Shown: positions 56,779 to 64,000 of the stretch, one piece after another
Position numbering within the stretch: the first letter of the stretch is position 1
Layout: the number at the start of each line of letters is the position of its first letter
Origin: Rhytidiadelphus loreus
Lineage: Eukaryota > Streptophyta > Bryopsida > Hypnales > Hylocomiaceae
Reading direction: 5' to 3'
NCBI GenBank assembly: GCA_947034895.1
Contig: OX344764.1
Location: 62,601,348-62,665,347, forward strand
Length of the DNA stretch: 64,000 bases
Notes under the pieces: generated by a model
What the model saw: only the letters and a program-made list of their open reading frames with translations
What the model was told of the DNA's origin: nothing
Database searches by the model: none
Made by a program: the position numbers and the translations under genes

Positions 56779-57677
56779 CGCCACGTCTCTTCTGTGTGCT
56801 ATCGGCTGCCCGCCGATAAACCCCTGATATGTTCGATGAATGCTTACCACAGTGCTAGGCGGGTCAGAAGCAACAATCGGGAGGTGGTGTCGGCTGCCAG
56901 CCGATAGGAGTGACACTGCTCAGTATTGATAGCACCGTTCTGTCACCAGGAAAATCTTGTTTTCATGGGCTCTACCCAGATGTCCAATTCACTTCTTCTC
57001 AGTTTCGGTCAGGAGGAGACTAGCCTCATGTCTGCAATCTCCTTATTCTACGCAATTGCTTTTGCCTTTACTATCGGCTACCCGCCGACACAAATTGCGC
57101 ATCTGAATAATGCAACATTAGCTTAGACATTTTTAGACGTTCTCATATCTGGTCTGCCTCTATTGCTGGAATTGCATAGAATTTGTACATGTCAATTTTG
57201 AATTTAAATGAAGCTCCGCTGCGTGGCATTTTGAAAATGTTTCTATTCTTTATGCTACCAAACATGCTCACTTCTCATGCTCTAGGATGGGGATTGCACT
57301 GTTTACATATGTCTACGTACGAGACTCTGGACCCTCTTATCGGCTGCCAGCTGATACATGTAAAGGGGCTGGAGTTGTCTTGTGTTTGGGATTTGCATAG
57401 GAAATGATAGGATTTGTACTATGGATATGCCTTTCCTGGGGTTCCACGGTTATAGGTACCGCTTCTAATATCACAAGGTTGCATTTGTAACTCATTAATT
57501 TTAATACTTCCAAGTCCATTAAAATCAAATTGTCTCTCATTAATCCATTTTGAGGAAACCAATGGAGCAGGATATTAAATGTGTTGGTGGGCCGCCGACA
57601 CTTTTCCATCGTTGTTTTCAGTTTCTTCACATTTTCGAGGTCATTGTGCACTATCAATTTGTCCATATTTGGTGTAA
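56779..57677. other. 3' subterminal region of element A
   Basis: No gene. Five A-palindromes lie between 56800 and 57600. TTTGTCCATA-like words occur just inside the right TIR. Confidence 0.6.
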
Positions 57678-57704
57678 TTGTCCATAATTAGTTAAATATG
57701 GGTT
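57678..57704 (-). repeat. Right TIR of element A
   Basis: Exact inverted copy of 10471-10497. Confidence 0.92.
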
Positions 57705-57756
57705 CATTACTAGGCTACTAAGAAACTTAATGACGTGGTAATGAATTTAGTTCATT
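57705..57756 (+). repeat. 52-bp direct repeat abutting the right end of element A
   Basis: Counterpart of 10418-10470; begins with the CATT duplication. See that entry. Confidence 0.6.
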
Positions 57757-57861
57757 GGCACTTTGTGAAGATAGAAGGTGAAGAGGTTCTTTATATACAG
57801 AAATTCATTGTTTGTCATGGCAAAAGATATAGGATAGCTTGAAGATGAGAGTTCCAAACTC

Positions 57862-58258
57862 ATTGTCAATTGAATGCAGAAATTGTGTTAAAAGTAGATG
57901 TTCAGACCTCATTTAGACATAGTAAAATAAAAAATTTCAAAAAATCTAAAACTAAAAAAAGTTGTCAAATCAAGCTAAATTTCACCTTAAAAAAAATCCA
58001 ATTGTGATTTTGAGCCTCCATGAAAAAGTTATGAACAAAAATCAAAGGGGATGATTAAAATGTAAAAAAAAAAATCCTTTGCTATCCCTCTTTAATTTTT
58101 GTTCATAACTTTTTCATGGAGGCTCAAAATTACAATCGGATTTTTAGAAGTGAAATTTAACTAGATTTGACAACTTTTCTTAGTTCAAAGTTTTTTTACC
58201 ATACCTAAATGAGGTCTAAATTTCTACTTTTAACACAATTTATGCTTTTCAATTGACT
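57862..58258. mobile_element. Foldback MITE-like hairpin, about 400 bp
   Basis: The two halves are inverted copies over most of their length: outer GTGTTAAAAGTAGATG / CTACTTTTAACACAATT, then CAGACCTCATTTAGACAT / AAATGAGGTCT, and inner GAGCCTCCATGAAAAAGTTA / TAACTTTTTCATGGAGGCTC. The loop is AT-rich, around 58050-58075. Outer words TCAATTGA lie on both sides. No clear target-site duplication, so the family is not assigned. Confidence 0.78.
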
Positions 58259-58614
58259 CACTGAGTATTGAAATTGTGAAGATAAAAAATGTAATGTTAG
58301 TGCAATAATTATGCATGGACATAATGTTGTGTACTTATTGCATTAGTTTCATATGTCTCAACTCTCAAATGAGCGCTAATGCTACACGAAGTTAGTCGTC
58401 CATTACTAAACCAATGAAATCGTATATATTTTATCATGTATAGTTATCATGCAACTTCTACACTTCAAATCACATATGAATGAGATACCTGAATCACATT
58501 ATAATTATGAATGACAAAATTGTGTCACAACAATATTTTCAAATGAATGGGTGTAATATGAAAGTAGTGTATGGCGATAATCGTACAATTACTCGTAACA
58601 ATTTGTGATAGGGG
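58259..58614. other. AT-rich spacer, nothing recognised
   Basis: No coding or repeat structure seen. Confidence 0.5.
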
Positions 58615-58900
58615 AACTTTGTGATGTGACCTTCTTTTACTTCCACACTCATAACTCATTCATAAATGCTTCAAATACAACAAATAATAGCTTCACGAAA
58701 AGTTCATAAAATGTCCTACATCTTCTTCAAACTTCATTGCAAACTAAAGACTTATTCGTCTTTTATGATCGGTCGAAGTCTCTACCCCTTCAATTGGAAA
58801 GCAGTAGACCTTCCTGTACTCAAATTAGCACAAATCTCAACTCACAACTTTAGTTCAAGTAAGAGAGAACTTTTTGGAAAGACAACAACATAATACCAAA
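58615..58900 (+). repeat. Dispersed repeat G, copy 2 (3' part only)
   Basis: Shares AACTCATTCATAAATGCTTCAAA, AATAGCTTCA.GAAAAG, CTTCATTGCAAACTAA and CGTCTTTTATGATCGGTCGAAGTCTCT with 9790-9960 and 63845-64000. Confidence 0.65.
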
Positions 58901-60540
58901 ACTCACCAATTTTTAATCCAGAATTTGTAAAACTCTACACACAAAATCACCCCCAAACATTCGAGTTCTTCCAAACTACAACGAGAGAGAAGATCAATAG
59001 TGTTCACCTTTTTCCCTACCTTATCAACAACTCCCTACCACAAAAGCAAGTGGCAATCAACCCTTAACTTGCTTCTAAGGCTAACTTTCAACTATTGGCC
59101 TTCATATTTAACCTCACAACTATTCAATTATATAAAGGAAAAAGGAAAATCACTTTAATGTTCACTTAGAAGGCAAATTATTTTCATCTTTTCCTTTCAC
59201 ATCTATAACCATACAAATTATTTCTATAAAAATGCTCCAAACATGGATATAAACACTAACATAAAATCAATGTCTATTAGAGGTAAAAAACTAGAATTTC
59301 AAGACAAACTTTACTCCATTTGTAAGAACTTGAGAATGCGCTTGATAGTCACAGCGACATATTCAGCACGATCCATCTTTGTTAAAGGATTGATCGGCCC
59401 CTTTAACCATCGTTGATGGTCACGATTTTCCTTGATTGGCTTGACCATACAATAGTATTGATTATCGTTTAAACTCTCAATGTCACTTCACGGTTATCGG
59501 GTTCAACACATCCAACTTGTCACAAGATTATCAATGCATGAACATCCCGCTGAAGGTTCGCATGCCACCGTTGCTCAATCACTACAAGAAATTGGGCTAT
59601 TTTGCAACTACGGAAGAATGATTGCATGTCCGATGCGACTAATCAATGACTGCAGCTCTCTAATTGCACCAGATTTTCTAGCTCTACAATTTTCAAATCA
59701 TTCGGGAATCACAAATGTGACTGTGGGATGAGCGATTTCAAGGAGTCATACATTGTCACTGCGAGTCACTTGTTTGAGACTACATAGACACATAGTCACT
59801 TCCCAATGACTTCAACATGATTTGACAACTTACTTGGGTATTTCCTTAAAGACGGGGTGCTTTATTTTTTTTAATATACTCTTCTTTTACTGTGGTATGA
59901 GTTTCTTCTTCCATTTGAGACAGAAATTGTAGAAGTATTTTTGAAAATTTATGAATTCCTCTTGAAGTATTTGTTTTTTGACTTGGACTTCTATATTTAG
60001 GTCTTATGTTACTTTTTATTTTTCCTTGAATTTGCATTGAGCACAAAATTTTACTTCATCTTTAGTTTAATTAGGTCTTTTAAATGACTAAAATGTAGAA
60101 GAAGAATGTATATACCTTCAAAACCCAAAAGTGTAATTCTTATCCCTATTTTTTATTCTCCGTCACTAGATTTTTTCACTACATCTTTTCATTCATGAAC
60201 TCTACTCTTTTCATCTTATATATTTTAAATGAAGAGTTCTCCCTATATATTTTCTTCTTCTAAATTTTTTTCTTTTTTTTGTGTAATTATTATTCTTACT
60301 TGTACCGTCTTTTCAAGTCTGAAGAGTACCGCAAGTCATCTTCCTTTTATTACCCCTGTTTCTTTTTCTCTTATTTTTTCTCATGCATGGATTTTTTTTT
60401 TCACAATCCCTATTTTTGGTTCCTCTTCTCTATTTCTTTTTATTATCCATAATCTTCTTTGTGGTATTATCCCTACTTTTTTGGAGTCTATATTATTTTC
60501 ATTAACTCTTGTCTTTATCTAGTCCCGCAATGTGCTAAAA
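58901..60540. other. AT-rich flank, one short frame of uncertain meaning
   Basis: Mostly low-complexity. A minus-strand frame at 59311-59448 (45 codons; GPINPLTKMDRAEYVAV, ILKFLQME then stop) has non-random composition and may be the end of an exon of a degraded element, but I do not recognise it and nothing supports expression. Confidence 0.35.
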
Positions 60541-60542
60541 AA

Positions 60543-61460
60543 CTTTTTTTTCCACTTTAAATGCAAATATCTTGCAATCTATGCGGGCAAAAATTCTGAA
60601 ATTTTTTCCACACTTTTAAATACTAGTTGGGTGTAAGATCCTGGGTGATTGCAAGAAACACCTGTCGATTTTGTTGCGTTTGGCTGATTTTTTCAAGAGT
60701 ACTTTAAAATTAGAATTTTTTTTTTTTTAAATTTAAAAAATATGACTAATGTATACACCTTTAAGACGAAGGTACCCACGGAAGGAATTGCATAGAAAAT
60801 TTTTCTAAGTAGGAGAACTTGAAAAGTGCTAAGTCTCTAGAAAATACATACCTTCATGTTTTAATTAGGGAAAAATAGTAAAAAAAAGTAAATACACAAA
60901 ATAAAAACTGGACATTTGCAACAACTCTATAGAGATGGTCATTCACCAAAAATCCCACCAAAATGATATTTAATATGTTTCAAAATGCAAGCAGAAGGAA
61001 GCTCACTTTGTAGACTTCCACAACACATAAATTAACTTTATTTGAAATTCCTTCCCTGGAGACCTAGAAGTCTATTAGAAGACCATCTCATCCAAATTTC
61101 AGCTCAAAATCATTAAAAAAAAGGTACTCAATAGTACTAAAACCCCCTAAACTGCCAAATGTGACATTCAATCGGGGTCTATTTTTGGATAGTAAAGTAT
61201 TTTTAGAAATTATGAAAAAATTAGTGAAGGTGTATGATAGTCATGAGTACCTTCCCTATAAATCTCGAGTCATTTGAAGCCAAAACACAAAAGTTATGGC
61301 CAAAAAACAAAACAGCACACACCATGTGACGCAAAATAGGACAAGTGTTTCTTGCAATCACCCTCCTACAGTTAGATGTCAAAGAAAAACATTTTAAATT
61401 CTTTTTTACTCTTTGTTACAAAAATGACAGTTTTCAATGTTTCTTTGGTAGAAAGAACAC
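60543..61460 (-). repeat. Fragment related to the right arm of element D, interrupted by element E
   Basis: 60543-60642 resembles 8345-8450 (ATCTTGCAATCTATG.GG.CAAAA, TCTGAAATTTTTTCCA, GCAAGATCCT), and 61364-61450 resembles 8455-8530 (TTTTTT.CTCTTTGT, AAAAATG.CAGTTTT.A.TGTTT). Element E lies exactly between the two matching pieces. Confidence 0.65.
60643..61363. mobile_element. Element E: 721-bp non-autonomous DNA transposon
   Basis: Ends are GGGTGATTGCAAGAAACAC and its inverted copy (right end ...GTTTCTTGCAATCACCC). TCCT at 60639-60642 and 61364-61367 is a 4-bp duplication. The TIR match continues imperfectly (CTGTC / TTGTC). No coding capacity. Confidence 0.85.
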
Positions 61461-61798
61461 CTTGCTCTTGTAGGGGTTAAAATGATGCACTCTTGGAGAC
61501 TTATTTTTCTTTAGATTTTTTTCTCTATTTACTAATGCTTTTTTCAAAACAAACTAATAAAACAAAGTTAGATTGACAATGCAAAGGCGAAAAACTAAAA
61601 TTTAGATGACATTTAGCACCTCTAAGAGATAGAAAAACAATTTTTGGTTCTAATTTTTATAGAACTAAGTTGATAACTTTCACAATGTTTATGTTTCATC
61701 TATTGGTTTTTGTTCACAACATTGTTAAACTTTCAATTTGGACTTAATCAATTCTATTGTGAAGGCCATAGTTAAAAAAGAGTAAACTATGTGATTGT

Positions 61799-61919
61799 AT
61801 TTTGACTATAATTTACTCTAAGGTGACTACATAATGACTTCCATGTCACTACTCTACTATTTTGATTGCAATTTACTCTAACACAACTACATAATGACTT
61901 CCACGTCACTATTGTACTA
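61799..61919. repeat. Two tandem 60-bp units
   Basis: ATTTTGACTATAATTTACTC and ATTTTGATTGCAATTTACTC each start a unit ending with ACTACATAATGACTTCCA.GTCACTA. A TATA-like TATAAAAGG lies at about 61978, so this could be upstream promoter sequence of a retroelement LTR; not proven. Confidence 0.7.
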
Positions 61920-62044
61920 TTGCATCAACATTTTACAAATCCCACATGGTTTGTCTTGCCTCCTACCACCCCACTTGTATAAAAGGCTTGTTATTTGAAC
62001 TCTTTGTATTCACACACTAAATGGCTTGAAAATCCATTTGACAT

Positions 62045-62180
62045 ATATGCAAAATATAGTGTATTGTGTATCATGTATTTGTATATGGTATATGATATAT
62101 GAATCATGTATATGGTATATGATGTTTGAATCATGTATTTGTATATGGTGTATGATGTATGAATCATGTATATGGTGTAC
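62045..62180. repeat. Minisatellite of GTATATGGTATATGATGTATGAATCAT units
   Basis: Four to five copies of a 25-35-bp unit. Open frames on both strands are artefacts. Confidence 0.8.
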
Positions 62181-62204
62181 TCATTTTGCACATTTCACCA
62201 CAAC

Positions 62205-62430
62205 TTGAAAATAATCTTTTAGATATTAGAAAATAATATTCACATTTCCTAGATTTTAGAATATAATCTTAGATTTTAGAAAATAATATTCACATTTCCT
62301 AGACTTTAGAATACAATCCTAGATTTCAGAAGAAAAATATTCACATTTCTTAGATTTCAGAATATAATCTTAGATTTCAAAAAATAATATCCACATTTCC
62401 TAGATTTCAAAATATAATTCTAGATTTTTA
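62205..62430. repeat. Tandem units of about 56-60 bp
   Basis: TAGATTTTAGAAAATAATAT then TCACATTTCCTAGATTTTAGAATATAATC recurs about four times. Confidence 0.75.
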
Positions 62431-63190
62431 AAAAGGATTAAAAAAAGGGGTCATTTGTGACTACATGATGACTTCAAAATGACTGGCCACGTGGCAACAA
62501 GTCATTTCCTTAAACTTCTTTATTTTTTACCACTTTAGAAGTTTCATCCAAAACTCCATCCAAGCTCACAATGGATAGTGATAAGACTATGGCAGTCATT
62601 TATAAAAATGACTAATCCACTATAACTCTAGGGGCCAAAGTCACAGTGCCATCGTCTTTGTTTACAATGACTCCTATGCAGTCATTCTTTGCAGTAATTT
62701 ATATCCTGTTTTTCTTGTAGTGAATATGAGGCTGCTTTGGTAGTTGAGAAGGCCCAGCTTTATCTCGTGGACGTACAAATGGCGATGACAAATCTTATTG
62801 TAGAAGCGACTTATCTGGCAATTACGACAATGAAAGTTCAAATTTAGCCTCCGGTTGAGGCTTTTCATCTTGAGAGGCATAAAAAACCTTCTAATTTAAT
62901 ATTCTAAATTTAAAGTGAAAAACAAATGACAATATCTGCAGCTCTCGTGTGAATCTTCTCTCTTATACAGATGAATTACACCTCCACATGAAAGCGTCAC
63001 TTTGAAACTACACGAATAACGTATAATAAATATTTTTTTATAATATGCACGTATGTACAATACGACATTCACTCCCTTTAAACATGCACATCCTCCGGTA
63101 TATGCCAAATTTAGCCTTCTTCAATAGCTTGGTCGTTGTGTAATGCTTCTTTGAGTATTTCATGCTGCATTTGGTGTCGTGTAGAGAGAG
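62431..63190. other. AT-rich flank without recognised gene
   Basis: Short frames only; no motif that I can support. Confidence 0.5.
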
Positions 63191-63199
63191 TTTGCCTCG

Positions 63200-64000
63200 G
63201 GAAATCACGAGGATTCTGGCTGTGACTAGAAATGGCTCGGGAATGAAATAAATTGTAACTTGTCGAATCTTCAAATCTTCGAGTCTTCAAATCTTCAAAC
63301 TGCTACTCGTTGTCCTATCCTGTTGTGTTTCTAAATAGGCCAAGGGTTAAGGTAGGGTGATAAGAAACCACGGGCTTCGGACGTGTAAAACGGGACGGCC
63401 AGACCACGAGCTGAGCCGTCCGAGGGATTGGATCCTAAATTTCAAACCCACGATGACCAGCAAACTTGCCTCACCAGTGGGAACAACATAAAAGTCTCGA
63501 CCATGTGGGCAATTAACCCCACTTCGTCGCATCCACAACACCAAATGAGGCTAGTATTGGTGTGAACCAAACTGCCCGCAACAATAAAATGAAATTTACA
63601 AAGCCACAAGCCACACACACACAAACACACAAGTCTTCCAACTCCTTCAACTCCAACTCCCAAGCTGATCTTTGGATGAGTGTTTTTGTTGATCTATAAC
63701 TCCAAATGAACTAAATGATAGCTTTTCGGAAAGCTAAAACAATCATCTCTTTCTCCTCCAAATTTCATACAATTCTAAGACTCTGTCCAACCTTTATGGT
63801 CATCCAAAGTTTCGGCCTTGAGAAGGGAAAGGCAGCAGACCTTCCTTCACTTCCACACTCACAACTTTCTCATACAAACTCCAAACAAAACGAATGATAG
63901 CTTCATGAAAAGCTAACACAATTTCCTACACTCCCTCAAAATTTCATGGCAAAACAAAAACCTGTCCGTCTTTTATGGTCGGTCGAAGTCTCTGCCTCTT
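63200..64000 (+). repeat. Dispersed repeat G, copy 3 (runs off the window)
   Basis: Shares CACCAGTGGGAACAACATA, CGACCATGTGGG and CCCACTTCGTCGC with 9303-9370. It also shows an internal tandem duplication of about 155 bp (63690-63840 and 63845-64000) with TGATAGCTT..GAAAAGCTAA, AAATTTCAT and TTTATGGTC. Confidence 0.7.

Larger units (their letters stand above)
49357..57600. repeat. A-palindromes, right set
   Basis: Copies of TRTCGGCTGSCAGCCGAYA, some imperfect: 49357-49375, 49416-49434, 50031-50049, 50991-51009, 51046-51064, 51156-51174, 51253-51271, 52380-52398, 52410-52428, 52505-52523, 52929-52947, 53283-53301, 54578-54596, 54694-54712, 56800-56818, 56888-56906, 57072-57090, 57338-57356, 57582-57600. 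Half copies lie at about 51357, 51405, 51427 and 51601. Seven are within predicted introns of the leftward gene, three between the divergent genes, two in the N-terminal open frame and two in the intron of the transposase gene, and five in its 3' region. Confidence 0.9.
10471..57704. mobile_element. Element A: 47.2-kb composite DNA transposon, 13.8 kb without nested B
   Basis: The ends are perfect inverted repeats of 27 bp (10471-10497 and 57678-57704), starting AACCCATATTTAACTAATTA. CATT flanks both sides (10467-10470, 57705-57708), consistent with a 4-bp target-site duplication. About 30 copies of one palindrome are confined to A-derived DNA. Gene order in A: two leftward FCP1-like genes, a leftward ParB/methyltransferase-like gene, a divergent promoter region, and a rightward DDE transposase gene. 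Element B is inserted in an exon of the leftward gene. Its genes carry several in-frame stops and one frameshift, so A is probably no longer autonomous. Confidence 0.88.

Noticed and set aside
10418..57756. A 53-bp target-site duplication for element A
   Set aside because: Divergence is too high beside perfect TIRs; a 4-bp CATT duplication fits the related element C better.
62045..62208. Frames of 60-66 codons on both strands rich in Tyr/Ile/Met
   Set aside because: Translated minisatellite.

Overview
This looks like repeat-dominated nuclear DNA of a streptophyte (a land plant or a charophyte alga; the species cannot be named). Reasons: degenerate TTTAGGG-type telomere-like repeats, plant-type hAT transposase sequence (DUF659-like plus hAT dimerisation), spliceosomal introns with GT..AG borders, and very AT-rich intergenic DNA. 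I see no ordinary host gene, tRNA or rRNA.

The main structure is a three-level nest of large multigene DNA transposons, each with ends readable at base level. Element A (10471-57704) has perfect 27-bp terminal inverted repeats (TIRs) and a 4-bp target-site duplication (TSD), CATT. Inside it lies element B (15149-48573), a giant hAT with TIR CAGGGTTGAC and 8-bp TSD TCAGAGCC. Inside B lies element C (16374-34888), with perfect 28-bp TIRs and 4-bp TSD GGGT. Removing B rejoins an exon of A in frame at the insertion point; removing C rejoins a 367-codon gene of B. Net sizes are about 13.8 kb (A), 14.9 kb (B) and 18.5 kb (C).

A and C are related. Each has a rightward gene for a DDE-type transposase (signature LDN..DNKNR..GHTHEDID, spacing D125/132-D39-E) and a divergent leftward gene for a large protein. 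That protein has a ParB-like NGQHS/GGQHT motif followed by what looks like a degenerate DNA-methyltransferase fold. Leftward FCP1-like (HAD) genes follow. Each element is also sprinkled with its own palindrome: TRTCGGCTGSCAGCCGAYA in A, and TTATCCTCG/CGAGGATAA arms in C. They sit in introns, intergenic DNA and even coding sequence. B carries a hAT transposase, a kinase-like protein, a RING/coiled-coil protein and a second protein sharing that protein's N-terminal domain. A cluster of GCGGACGG/CCGTCCGC motifs lies upstream of each B gene and at its ends. Family-specific motifs together with element-encoded candidate DNA-binding or methylation proteins form the possible undescribed system; the nearest known parallel is the VANC protein/motif pairing of Arabidopsis VANDAL elements.

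Decay is graded. A has several in-frame stops and a frameshift, B about one or two stops per gene, and C a single stop. Many of the stops fit C-to-T changes. The left flank holds a 6-kb hAT-like foldback element D (2923-8875, TIR CAGGGTTGT, TSD CCAGGGAT/CTAGGGAT) with its own GGTCGCCC motif. The right flank holds a foldback MITE, a 721-bp element E (TSD TCCT) inserted in a relative of D, tandem repeats, and copies of a dispersed repeat G that also occurs left of A.
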